From positions 1 through 64,000 of the forward strand of contig NZ_JAQIOY010000004.1 in NCBI RefSeq assembly GCF_028023555.1: a stretch of DNA of 64,000 nucleotides. The letters run 5' to 3'. This DNA comes from Thalassococcus_A lentus. GTDB lineage: Bacteria; Pseudomonadota; Alphaproteobacteria; Rhodobacterales; Rhodobacteraceae. A program made the translations under genes and the position numbers. This document shows positions 26,149 to 34,913 of this stretch, piece after piece. Under the pieces are notes generated by a model that saw only the letters and a program-made list of their open reading frames with translations, ran no database searches and was not told the DNA's origin. Position 1 is the stretch's first letter. Each line of letters starts with the position of its first letter.

Positions 26149-27128
26149 TCCGCTTCTCCGTCGTCTTTGACCAAGAGCGCTACAATGTCAGCCCGATGGA
26201 TTCGAGCCATAGAGTCAAACGTAATAGGCCCTTCCAATCGCACATCTTCGAGTTCCGGCCAGGCATTCAAGGATTGAATGACGGTAGTGACATTTTCCGC
26301 CGTGAATACTGACAGGCGCAAAGAGGAGCCTTGGATCGTCAGGTCCGACACCCAGACACTGTCTCGCAATTTTTCGGTGAGTTTCAGCAAGAGCGGTAAG
26401 CGTTGCGTGTGCATGGCAAACACGTTCAGGTCCGCCAGGATACGTCGATGTTCTCCGCTAGCATAATTTTCTGCCTGGCTCAGCGCAACAGCTTGATCTG
26501 AAAGCTCAGAGTAGCGAACATTTAAAGCCTGCGCCTCTTGCTCCAATGCGTCGAGTTTACCAGAATGTTCAAAATATCCGGACAGGATCCAAGCAAGCGC
26601 CGTCACTATTAGAGCCATCTTCCAAATGCGCAGTGGCCGATCGGTCGACTTACGGTTATCAATAAAGAGGTGCGCTTGAGAGTAATCAGCGATTGCAACC
26701 GTTCGAAGCCGAGCCCCTTTGCTGGTTATCTGCTTCTCAAGGTTAGAAAGAAAACTGGATTTGAGAAAATAGACATCAACATGAATCTCGGGACCTGAGG
26801 TCGTTTGTACGGAGTGACGCCAAACCATATCTTGTCCACGCCTCGGCGATGTTTGTCTCACCTTCAAATTAACGGCCTTTGCCAGTTTACTGAGTGCCGC
26901 TTTCGGAAAGCGAAAATTTTTGATGAAAAGGGCCGAGCCACCCAATTGAACGTCAACCAAATCCCCTTTGCGGAGCGGGGCCAAGTCTTGCGCTTTTACG
27001 TCAGCGTTATCAATAGTTATCGCTTTGGCCCAACGCGAACGAAACCCAGGCAGGAACACCCAGCGCGGCCAATAGTCTCTGAGTTTGGTTAATCTTCGAA
27101 ACCGATGGGCAATCTGTATTGGCGACAT
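26145..27128 (-). CDS. gspL: Type II secretion protein GspL
   Basis: 327 residues from ATG 27128; the frame extends further upstream but into the start of gspE. It has an actin-like cytoplasmic N-terminus, a single membrane helix around 190-205 (ALIVTALAWILSGYF), a coiled coil (LDALEQEAQALNVRYSELSD) and a PilN-like periplasmic end (WVSDLTIQGSSLRLSVFTAE). It recruits GspE. It is divergent from gspE, with 67 bp between for both promoters. Confidence 0.75.
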   Translation of the reverse strand: MSPIQIAHRFRRLTKLRDYWPRWVFLPGFRSRWAKAITIDNADVKAQDLAPLRKGDLVDVQLGGSALFIKNFRFPKAALSKLAKAVNLKVRQTSPRRGQDMVWRHSVQTTSGPEIHVDVYFLKSSFLSNLEKQITSKGARLRTVAIADYSQAHLFIDNRKSTDRPLRIWKMALIVTALAWILSGYFEHSGKLDALEQEAQALNVRYSELSDQAVALSQAENYASGEHRRILADLNVFAMHTQRLPLLLKLTEKLRDSVWVSDLTIQGSSLRLSVFTAENVTTVIQSLNAWPELEDVRLEGPITFDSMARIHRADIVALLVKDDGEAE

Positions 27129-27195
27129 TTTTTTCTGGCCTTTCGATGCCAGTTTGAAAATAAACTTACCATTGCACTTGTAGTAAGGATTTCTC

Positions 27196-28596
27196 GTGAG
27201 TTCCACGATCAACGCGACCGCTAGTTCGAACCCAGGAGCTCTTTTGAGCCAATCCTTGCTCACATCCGGGCGGATCGAGGAAGTAAAGATCGCACACGCG
27301 CAATCTGTCGCCGCAGCAAACCAGTCAACGCTGGTGCAAGCTTTGCTAACGCTTGGATTGATCGAAGAAGACGATCTTCTACCGCTCGCCGCAAAAGCTT
27401 GCCGCATGCAGTTTTCCGAGCCGGGCGTGGTTTACAGCTTGAATGAACAAACTCTTTCTGAGTTGTCACATTCATTTTGTTTGTCGGCAACCATTGCGCC
27501 TGTTGAAACGGAACATGGCGTCGTCTTCTTAATTGCGGACCCGCTTGATCATGGCCTTCGCAACGAGGTGGCGTTTCATGTTGGCTTTGAGCCGGAGTTT
27601 AAAGTAGCACATGGAAGAACCATCCGAACCGCGCTGAAAAAGGCACGCGGGCCGCAAACGCAAAACGCAGAAGAACTTCGGAATAATGCGCCGAAAATTC
27701 CGGTGCAAACCTTAGATCTGGATGGGCCAACTATTCGTTATGTAGATCAGCTCATGGCGGAAGCCATCGCGCTTAGTGCTTCCGACATTCATTTAGAAAG
27801 CAGTGTAGACAGTCTCGATATCCGGTTTCGAATCGACGGGACGCTATCACCGCAAACATTCGACGCCCAACTGAACAGAAACGCGGTTCTCGCGCGGGTC
27901 AAAGTCATGGCCAACTTGAATGTGTCCGAACGTCGATTGCCGCAGGATGGTCGGATTGCCAAAACTATTGCAGGGCGGAAAGTGGATTTTCGGGTTTCGT
28001 CCGTGCCGACCAGCCTAGGGGAGAGTATCGTTTGCAGGGTTCTTGACCCAAAAGCCCTTCAACTTGGCTGGCAAAATCTTGGGTTTCACGGCGATCTGCG
28101 CGACCAGCTAATCAACATCATTGAAAGACCAAGTGGACTATTTCTTGTCACCGGCCCAACAGGGTCCGGAAAAACCACAACGCTCTACACTGCGTTGTCT
28201 CATCTGAACCAACCTGATCGAAAAATCCTGACAGTGGAAGACCCGGTAGAGTACTCTTTACCCGGCGTTCAACAGGTTCAGGTCCACGAAGAGATTGGAT
28301 TCACGTTTGCAAAAGCACTCCGGGCGTTTCTCCGCCAGGACCCCAACGTGATCATGATTGGCGAAATCCGTGACGAAGAAACTGCCCAAATCGCCTGCCG
28401 TTCTGCTATGATAGGTCGATTGGTCCTCTCAACCCTGCACACCGCTTCGCCAGAGGCCGCGTCACACCGCCTCGTAGATCTTGGTGTCCCTGAGTTTCTG
28501 TCGCGCGACGTGCTTCTTGGCGCAATGGGTCAGACATTGGTGCTTCGCCGGAATGGTGGTAGGCAAGTTGAAGCGAGGCTCGTTACAGAGTTTTGA
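27196..28596 (+). CDS. gspE: Type II secretion ATPase GspE
   Basis: 466 residues from GTG 27196, with AAGGAT at 27185-27190 as ribosome site. Walker A is FLVTGPTGSGKTTTLYTAL; the Asp box (SASDIHLE), Walker B (DPNVIMIGEIRDEETA) and His box (VLSTLHTA) are all present. It lacks the four-Cys zinc domain found in many GspE proteins. Compared with the family the C-terminus ends early, after an in-frame TGA at 28594-28596; in the same frame the next 82 codons stay open and resemble the missing C-terminal subdomain (see 28597-28842). Confidence 0.9.
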   Translation: MSSTINATASSNPGALLSQSLLTSGRIEEVKIAHAQSVAAANQSTLVQALLTLGLIEEDDLLPLAAKACRMQFSEPGVVYSLNEQTLSELSHSFCLSATIAPVETEHGVVFLIADPLDHGLRNEVAFHVGFEPEFKVAHGRTIRTALKKARGPQTQNAEELRNNAPKIPVQTLDLDGPTIRYVDQLMAEAIALSASDIHLESSVDSLDIRFRIDGTLSPQTFDAQLNRNAVLARVKVMANLNVSERRLPQDGRIAKTIAGRKVDFRVSSVPTSLGESIVCRVLDPKALQLGWQNLGFHGDLRDQLINIIERPSGLFLVTGPTGSGKTTTLYTALSHLNQPDRKILTVEDPVEYSLPGVQQVQVHEEIGFTFAKALRAFLRQDPNVIMIGEIRDEETAQIACRSAMIGRLVLSTLHTASPEAASHRLVDLGVPEFLSRDVLLGAMGQTLVLRRNGGRQVEARLVTEF

Positions 28597-28842
28597 TTTG
28601 ACTTAGGCTTGGCGGGGAGTGCCATATCGGCCGCTACTAGAAGGGCTCGGTTGCTGCGTTTGCAACGCGCTAAGCAGACACTTTCCACGGATCAATCAAG
28701 GTCGCTAATTGGACTTCCTTCTGATCAGGAATTACGAGCAATTCTTGACACTTCCACCGCTGCCGGAAAGGCGATCAGCCAAAACGCGATCACTCTAAAG
28801 GCTATAGAGCTAGACCTGCCCTCGAAACTTCCCGCAACTTGA
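28597..28842 (+). pseudogene. Possible severed C-terminus of GspE
   Basis: In the same frame as gspE, directly after its TGA, 81 codons remain open up to 28842 and end SDQELRAILDTSTAAGK followed by a Leu/Lys-rich tail. The pattern LRxIL plus a helix is like the last subdomain of GspE/PilB ATPases. An IS3 relic begins right behind. Either the stop is a recent mutation, or TGA marks the natural end and the rest is decayed. A separate start (TTG 28609) without a ribosome site makes an independent 77-residue gene less likely. Confidence 0.35.
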
Positions 28843-29500
28843 TGTAGAGTTTGCTCAACCTTTTGAAGAAGCAAACGAATGCGAAAGAGCCGTTTTACGG
28901 AAGCTCAGACCATTGGGATGATCAAAGAGCAGGAAGCTGGGATGCCAACCGCAGAGGTGTGCCGCAAGCACGGTCTCAGTCAAAGCACGTTCTACAAATT
29001 CAAATCCAAGTACGGGGGCATGGAAGTTACCGAAGCGGCCAAGCTGAATGCGGTGGAAGATTAGAACGCTAAGCTGAAGCGACATCTGGCTGATCAGATG
29101 TTGGCTAATGTTGTTCTGAAGGATCTGCTGGGAGAGAGCTGACGAAATCAACAAACCGACGGAATGCGGCGCTCCGCGTGATGCAAGATATCTCACAGGG
29201 CCGTACGCGCTGGTTTTTTGGTGTCGACCCGAAGACTGTCCGGCGCGACCGTCCGCCCGACAATCCTGACATCCGTAAGGAGATGAAGAAGATCGCGGCC
29301 AAGCGGCGTCGGTTTGGCTTCCGTCGGATCGGCGTGATGTTGGAGCGCCAAGGTTACATCATGAACCACAAAAAAGCTGTATCGGTTGCATACCTAGGAA
29401 AAGCTGAGCGTCTGGCGGCGAAGGGGTCGAAAACGGGCGGTTGGATCGCGGACGCCGACGCCCGAAGCTCTGAGACCTGGCGAATGTTGGTCTTTGGACA
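28843..29500 (+). pseudogene. Degenerate IS3-family element
   Basis: OrfA starts at 28879 (MRKSRFTEAQTIGMIKEQEAG) and meets TAG near 29062; the frame continues after it with NAKLKRHLADQMLANVVLKDLL. OrfB is visible from about 29178 (RRFGFRRIGVMLERQGYIMNHKK), then needs a frame change near 29372, after which KLYRLHT, stop, EKLSVWRRRGRKRAVGSRTP follows and similarity ends near 29490. The catalytic part of OrfB is missing. The element is dead and lies between the gsp cluster and the Anbu operon. Confidence 0.8.
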
Positions 29501-30008
29501 ATCCCTGGCCAATGCAGGATACTTTATTGCGCGTTCCCCCGTGGCTCTGGACACGCTATCTTGGTACAAATATTGGTACGTTTTCGCGCGGCAGCGCGAC
29601 CGAATTTACTGACGTTCGGCGGTTAAGATGTTGAACGAAAAATGTTTCTAACTATTCTATGCAGTCAAGTAGGGTGAAACGTGCAATCCCTTCGTCTCCG
29701 CCACATTTCGACAATCTGATCGACGTGTAGCTGCTTTCGTTTCGGGCGAAGGCGGCAGTTTGCATGTTGGGATGCGCTGACGGGATATCTCTACAAGAGC
29801 CGCTCGAAGGGGCTGAAACGGAGCCCTTCTGAGCTGGTCGGGCATCATAGAGATCAAGGGCGTATACCTGCAAAACTGCCCGAATTTTAGGCGAATTTTC
29901 TGAAACCGTTGCCCAAGGGCGGATATCACGCGTTCAAAGCGCGATGAGGCTTTCCATGAAGCACTCGTCTTTTATGAATATTTCCAATACTCTAGGCTTG
30001 GGGTGGCC
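29501..30008 (+). other. Unassigned spacer before the Anbu operon
   Basis: About 500 bp between the IS3 relic and the ATP-grasp gene. I recognise no gene in any frame; short frames at 29657-29929 (minus) have no similarity I can name. It must contain the Anbu operon promoter, which I cannot place. Confidence 0.4.
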
Positions 30009-31433
30009 ATGGAAAATCAAAAAATCTTCGACGAAATGTGGGGAACGGAGGATAGCCTTCGGGAGCCATACCGTAAGTTTCAAACTTGGTTCGACAGCGA
30101 AGATCCGGCGCGTTTGCGAAAAAAACAGCGCGATGCCGAAGAGCTGTTCCGCCTGACCGGGATCACCTTCAATGTCTACGGCAAGGCCGAGGCCGAAGAG
30201 CGACTGATCCCCTTTGATATTGTTCCTAGGATCATTTCCGGCAGTGAATGGTTTCGTTTGTCCCGTGGGATCGAACAGCGTGTGCGGGCGATCAATGCCT
30301 TCCTTCATGACATCTATCACAAACAGGAAATCGTGAAGGCTGGCCGCATCCCCAAAGAGATGATCAGCCAGAACGAGGCCTTTTTACCCCACATGATCGG
30401 GGTCGAGCCGCCGGGGGGTGTTTATACCCATATTGTTGGCATCGATCTGGTGAGAACGGGTCCGGGTGAGTTCTTCGTTCTCGAAGACAATGCGCGCACG
30501 CCTTCGGGTGTCAGCTATATGCTGGAAAACCGCGAAACCATGTTGCAGATGTTCCCGGAGCTATTCAGTCAGAACCGGGTTCAGCCTGTTTCCAATTACC
30601 CAACAGATTTGCGCCGCTCGCTTGCGGCCTGCGCGCCGCCCGCATGTGAAGGCAAGCCCGTGGTGGCCGTTCTTACACCCGGAATTTACAACTCGGCCTA
30701 CTTTGAGCACGCGTTTCTGGCCGACAAGATGGGCGTCGAGTTGGTCGAAGGCCATGATTTGCGGGTGGTTGACGGACGCGTCGCCATGCGCACCACGCGC
30801 GGATACAGGCCGATCGACGTGCTCTATCGCCGGGTGGATGACGAGTATCTCGATCCTCTGAACTTCAATCCGGACAGTGCGCTTGGCGTTCCGGGGATCA
30901 TGGATGTCTATCGCGCCGGTGGGATCACCATTGCCAATGCGCCTGGCACGGGGATTTCAGACGACAAGGCAATCTACAGCTATATGCCCGAAATCGTTGA
31001 GTTCTACACCGGAGAGCGTCCATTGTTGCAGAACGTTCAGACATGGCGGTGCTCGGAACCCGATGCTCTGGCCTATGTGCTCGACAATCTCGAAGAGCTG
31101 GTGGTCAAGGAAGTCCATGGCTCAGGTGGCTACGGAATGCTCATTGGGCCTACGGCCACGAAAAAGGATCTGGCCGCTTTTCGGCGCAAGCTGAAAGCAA
31201 GGCCGGGGAACTACATTGCGCAGCCCACCTTGGCGCTTTCAACGGTTCCGATCTTTTCGCGCGCAGGGCTCAGCCCCCGGCACGTCGATCTCAGGCCGTT
31301 CGTTTTGTGCAGCCCGGGAAAGGTGGATATCACCCCCGGTGGTCTGACACGGGTGGCGCTCAAGAAGGGTTCATTGGTGGTCAACTCTTCTCAGGGTGGC
31401 GGCACCAAGGACACCTGGGTTCTGGAGGACTGA
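30009..31433 (+). CDS. Circularly permuted ATP-grasp protein of the Anbu operon
   Basis: 474 residues from ATG 30009 (a GTG two codons earlier is possible). It matches the circularly permuted ATP-grasp family (DUF404/DUF407): FNVYGKAEAEERLIPFDIVPR, the nucleotide-binding VKEVHGSGGYGMLIGP and the end SSQGGGTKDTWVLED. These enzymes are expected to join a carboxylate and an amine, possibly making a peptide-like tag. First of four closely packed genes; the next starts 4 bp later. Confidence 0.88.
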   Translation: MENQKIFDEMWGTEDSLREPYRKFQTWFDSEDPARLRKKQRDAEELFRLTGITFNVYGKAEAEERLIPFDIVPRIISGSEWFRLSRGIEQRVRAINAFLHDIYHKQEIVKAGRIPKEMISQNEAFLPHMIGVEPPGGVYTHIVGIDLVRTGPGEFFVLEDNARTPSGVSYMLENRETMLQMFPELFSQNRVQPVSNYPTDLRRSLAACAPPACEGKPVVAVLTPGIYNSAYFEHAFLADKMGVELVEGHDLRVVDGRVAMRTTRGYRPIDVLYRRVDDEYLDPLNFNPDSALGVPGIMDVYRAGGITIANAPGTGISDDKAIYSYMPEIVEFYTGERPLLQNVQTWRCSEPDALAYVLDNLEELVVKEVHGSGGYGMLIGPTATKKDLAAFRRKLKARPGNYIAQPTLALSTVPIFSRAGLSPRHVDLRPFVLCSPGKVDITPGGLTRVALKKGSLVVNSSQGGGTKDTWVLED

Positions 31434-31437
31434 GGCG

Positions 31438-32379
31438 ATGCTAGGCAAAACCGCAAACGGCCTCTTTTGGATGTCACGCTATCTGGAGCGCGCGGAGAAC
31501 ACGGCGCGTCTGATTGAAACAGGGCAGCGGATCGCATTGACCAGACTTGGTAGTGGCGAAGCGGAATGGATACCTGTACTGCAATCGGCCGGGTCTTTGG
31601 ATGGCTTTCACGACGCCTATGAAACGCCTGGCCAAGAGGCCGCGGTCGATTGGATGCTGCGCGGGCGTGACAATCCATCGTCCATCATGGCCTGTATCGC
31701 TTCGGCCCGGCAGAATGCCAGACTGGTGCGCACGGCCATAACCGGCGAGGTGTGGGAAGCCGTCAACGCAACGTACATGATGGCGCGTGAGCTGCTTGCG
31801 CGGAAGGTCAGCGAGAGAGACTTGCCAGCCGTTCTGGCGGCAATCCGGCAAAACACCGCCTTGGTGCGTGGCATGATCCACGGGACAATGCTGCGCAACG
31901 ACATCTACGATTTTCTGCGGATTGGGACGTTCCTTGAACGGGCCGATAACACCGCGCGCATTCTGGATGTGAAATACTACGTGCTTTTGCCCTCTGTCAG
32001 CGCGATTGGCAGCTCAATCGACAATGTTCAGTGGGAAAGCATATTGCGCTCGGTCTCGGCGCGCGGCGGGTTCCGCATGGAGTATGGTTCAGAAGGGGGA
32101 CCGCAGGAAATCGCTCATTTCCTGATTTTCGACAAACGCATGCCGCGCAGTCTCGCGTTTTGCGTAGGCAAGATAAAAGACAATCTTCGCTATCTGAATG
32201 CCAGTCAGTCGAAACCTTCGCAGTCCCAGAAACTCGTAACCCATCTCGAGACAGCTTACCTGTCGCATGGCATTGACCAGGTGTTCGAGTATGGGCTGCA
32301 CGAATTTATCGAGAAGATGCTGGAACTGCTCGGTGATCTCGCGGGGCAAATCCAGCTCGACTATCGGTTCTACGAGTAA
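31438..32379 (+). CDS. Alpha-E domain protein of the Anbu operon
   Basis: 313 residues from ATG 31438 with GAGG directly upstream. An all-alpha protein of the alpha-E family (DUF403): the N-terminus reads LFWMSRYLERAENTARLIE and the Glu-rich helix motif recurs (FLRIGTFLERADNTARILDVKYY). Alpha-E proteins always accompany the ATP-grasp partner and are thought to act on its product. No catalytic data are visible. Confidence 0.88.
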   Translation: MLGKTANGLFWMSRYLERAENTARLIETGQRIALTRLGSGEAEWIPVLQSAGSLDGFHDAYETPGQEAAVDWMLRGRDNPSSIMACIASARQNARLVRTAITGEVWEAVNATYMMARELLARKVSERDLPAVLAAIRQNTALVRGMIHGTMLRNDIYDFLRIGTFLERADNTARILDVKYYVLLPSVSAIGSSIDNVQWESILRSVSARGGFRMEYGSEGGPQEIAHFLIFDKRMPRSLAFCVGKIKDNLRYLNASQSKPSQSQKLVTHLETAYLSHGIDQVFEYGLHEFIEKMLELLGDLAGQIQLDYRFYE

Positions 32380-32382
32380 GCC

Positions 32383-33180
32383 ATGCGCCTGACCATTCAT
32401 CACACCACCCGCTACAGTTTTGATAATCCGGTTCCTTTTGGGCTTCAGCAGTTGCGCAAGACACCGAAGAGTACGCCCAATCAGCATATTCTGGAATGGC
32501 ATACGCGGATAATCGGCGGTCAGAAGGAACTGGTTTTTGAAGATCACCATAACAACGTGATCGAGCTGATCAGCTTCGATCCCGGTGTCGAAACGCTCGA
32601 ATTGGTTTCCGAAGGCCGGGTCGAGCTGAACGATACTCACGGAGTGGTTGGGCGCCATCGCGGCCCGGCACCACTATGGCTTTATGCGCGCCCAACCCAA
32701 TTGACCGAGGCACGTGCCGGTGTTCGGGACATGATCCGCGACCTTGATGACCGGAATACCGTTGACATGCTGCATACACTTTCGGCGCGTATACGCAGCA
32801 AGGTGACCTACGAGATCGGTGTGTCGCAACCGGACTGGAGCGCAGAGGATGTGATCAAAGCGGGTGGCGGCGTTTGTCAGGATCATGCTCATGTGTTCAT
32901 TGCCTGCGCCCGACAAATGGGTTTCGCCGCGCGCTACGTATCCGGCTACCTTTTGCTTGATGATCGGACGACGCAGGATGCCATGCATGCCTGGGCCGAG
33001 GCCCATGTCGAAGGGCTGGGCTGGGTTGGTTTTGATGTCTCGAACGGGATCTCGCCAGACACCCGTTATGTCCGTGTTGCAACTGGGCTGGACTATTCCG
33101 ACGCGGCGCCTGTATCTGGAATGCGAATGGGTGATGCAGGAGAAGCGTTGAACGTTCAGATCCAAGTGGCGCAGCAGTGA
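32383..33180 (+). CDS. Transglutaminase-like protein of the Anbu operon
   Basis: 265 residues. Bacterial transglutaminase N-terminal region (MRLTIHHTTRYSFDNPV) and core with the triad Cys in GGGVCQDHAHVF, His in AMHAWAEAHV and Asp in GWVGFDVSNG. It is cytoplasmic (no signal peptide). In Anbu operons it is predicted to be a peptidase or transamidase acting together with the ATP-grasp and alpha-E proteins. Confidence 0.88.
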   Translation: MRLTIHHTTRYSFDNPVPFGLQQLRKTPKSTPNQHILEWHTRIIGGQKELVFEDHHNNVIELISFDPGVETLELVSEGRVELNDTHGVVGRHRGPAPLWLYARPTQLTEARAGVRDMIRDLDDRNTVDMLHTLSARIRSKVTYEIGVSQPDWSAEDVIKAGGGVCQDHAHVFIACARQMGFAARYVSGYLLLDDRTTQDAMHAWAEAHVEGLGWVGFDVSNGISPDTRYVRVATGLDYSDAAPVSGMRMGDAGEALNVQIQVAQQ

Positions 33181-33187
33181 GGCTAGA

Positions 33188-33922
33188 ATGACGTATTGTG
33201 TGGGAATGATGCTGGATATTGGCCTCGTGTTTATGTCCGACACCCGCACAAATGCCGGACTGGACAACATTTCGACTTTCAAAAAGATGACAAACTGGGA
33301 GAGCCCGGGCGAAAGGGCGATCACGCTTATGTCGTCGGGGAACCTTGCGACCACGCAGGCTGTTGTCAGTCTGCTGGACGAACGCACACGCGCCCATGAT
33401 GATCGGGACCCTTCGATTTTGGCGGTGCCTTCGATGTTTCAGGCCGCGCGGCTTGTGGCAGATACGATGCGCGAGGTGATTACCCAACACGCCGAGGCCG
33501 GCCAACAGGCGGACAGTGCATTTGGCGCCACTTTGATTTTGGGTGGTCAGATCAAGGGCGGCCCGCCTCGATTGTTCATGATCTACCCGGAAGGCAACTT
33601 CATAGAAGCCAGCGCCGATACGCCGTTCTTCCAGATCGGTGAGACAAAGTATGGCCGGCCCATTCTCGTGCGCGCCTATGATCCCCAGATGTCCTTCAAA
33701 GAAGCTATGAAACTGCTTCTGGTCAGCTTTGATTCCACTGTGAAAGCCAATCTATCAGTGGGTGCCCCGTTCGATTTTCATCTCTATGAGAAAGATACAA
33801 TGAAGATCGAAACCACGGGTCGCATTGAACCCGAGGCCCCGTATTTCCAACTCATCTCTCAAGGCTGGGGTGATGCGTTGAAAAACGCGCTCGATAGTTT
33901 GCCGGACTTTTCCCTGGAGTAG
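33188..33922 (+). CDS. Anbu proteasome-like peptidase
   Basis: 244 residues starting MTYCVGMMLDIGLVFMSDTRTNAGLD; after removal of Met, Thr2 would be the N-terminal nucleophile, as in 20S beta subunits. The segment SDTRTNAG and a Lys-containing strand (ISTFKKM) follow the NTN-hydrolase pattern. Anbu (also called BPH) is the ancestral-type beta subunit found in many Proteobacteria next to exactly the three genes upstream. It ends 46 bp before the end of the convergent gntR gene. Confidence 0.92.
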   Translation: MTYCVGMMLDIGLVFMSDTRTNAGLDNISTFKKMTNWESPGERAITLMSSGNLATTQAVVSLLDERTRAHDDRDPSILAVPSMFQAARLVADTMREVITQHAEAGQQADSAFGATLILGGQIKGGPPRLFMIYPEGNFIEASADTPFFQIGETKYGRPILVRAYDPQMSFKEAMKLLLVSFDSTVKANLSVGAPFDFHLYEKDTMKIETTGRIEPEAPYFQLISQGWGDALKNALDSLPDFSLE

Positions 33923-33967
33923 GGGTGCCATTGCCTTTTGGCCTGTAGGGTTTTGAACTCATGGGGT

Positions 33968-34678
33968 TTATTGCCCCAGAATGTCCTTCAGATTGATCGC
34001 GGGTTGAGCGACTTCGCGCAGATCCAAGGCGCTCAGGATGTCCAGCAGGTGGCTTTTCATCAGCTCTTCTGCATCCGCGCCGTCGCCTCTTCGCAGGGCA
34101 TCGACCAGCGCGTGATGGGCGTGTTTTTCGCAAAGTGCGCTCTGACGCTTCCAGTAAAGCGCAATGATCAGCGATGATCGGGCGACCAGCCGTTCGATAA
34201 AACCCGCGATGGTGCTCTGGTCAGCGATCCGCGAGATTTCGATGTGGAACTGGCCAGACAGGCGCAGGGCCCGTCCGGATTGACCCGCGGCCAGCGCGTC
34301 GTGTTCGGCAGAGATATGTTTTTCGAGACGTTCAAGCGCTTCTTCTGTCATCCGTTCGGCAGCGGATCGGGCGGTTCTTGGCTCCAGCAGGGCGCGAGCC
34401 TCGAACACTTCCCGCGCCTCGCGGACCGTGGGCTGTGAGACAAAGGCACCGCGGTTGCGCTTAAGTTCAACCAGCTCTGAATGCGATAAAGCCTGAAGCG
34501 CCGTGCGAACCACTGTGCGAGAAACTTTGTAGATATCGCTCAGTTCATCCTCTCCCAGCTTGGTGCCGGGCAACAGCTTGTGCTCATGAATGGCCAGACT
34601 CAGCGATGCGAAAAGCTGCGCGCTTGGCCCTTTGAGCATGGGCTGGATGAAGTCGGATGGGCTTTCAGTCGTTGGCAT
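33968..34678 (-). CDS. GntR-family (FCD) transcription regulator
   Basis: 236 residues from ATG 34678; an ATG six bases upstream (34684) touches the AGGAG box, so the second has the better spacing. N-terminal winged helix: LPGTKLGEDELSDIYKVSRTVVRTALQAL. C-terminal all-helical FCD ligand domain from about 75 with the metal/ligand-type His residues (QFHIEI, HAHHALVDAL). It is divergent from the ABC importer and racemase genes and almost certainly controls them. Confidence 0.88.
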   Translation of the reverse strand: MPTTESPSDFIQPMLKGPSAQLFASLSLAIHEHKLLPGTKLGEDELSDIYKVSRTVVRTALQALSHSELVELKRNRGAFVSQPTVREAREVFEARALLEPRTARSAAERMTEEALERLEKHISAEHDALAAGQSGRALRLSGQFHIEISRIADQSTIAGFIERLVARSSLIIALYWKRQSALCEKHAHHALVDALRRGDGADAEELMKSHLLDILSALDLREVAQPAINLKDILGQ

Positions 34679-34758
34679 TTGCATCTCCTGAATCCCGCAA
34701 TGCCGTTTTTGCGAATCCAGCGCAAGCCACCACCCAATCGTACTCAACGTAAAACTTA

Positions 34759-34770
34759 ATTGTATACAAT
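34759..34770. promoter_or_regulatory. Palindromic operator for the GntR regulator
   Basis: The perfect 12-bp palindrome ATTGTATACAAT lies in the gntR/ABC intergenic region. Its core TTGTATACAA fits the TNGTNNNACNA consensus bound by FCD-type GntR regulators. It is 81 bp upstream of the gntR start and 144 bp upstream of the ABC ATPase start, a place where it could control both. Confidence 0.65.
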
Positions 34771-34913
34771 CTTGTGCGCAAAAATGTGGCGGACGCTGTT
34801 TTTGGCGCGTAAATTTTAGGCGAATTAAGATTCCGGCGTCGAAATTTGTGCGAAAGCTTTGGCGGATCGGTCGGACGTGCCGCTTGGTGTGGGTGACTTC
34901 ACTGAGGTGCCCA

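Noticed and set aside
28609..28842. Independent 77-residue gene
   Set aside because: Same frame as gspE, no ribosome site, C-terminus resembles the GspE end; treated as a severed tail.
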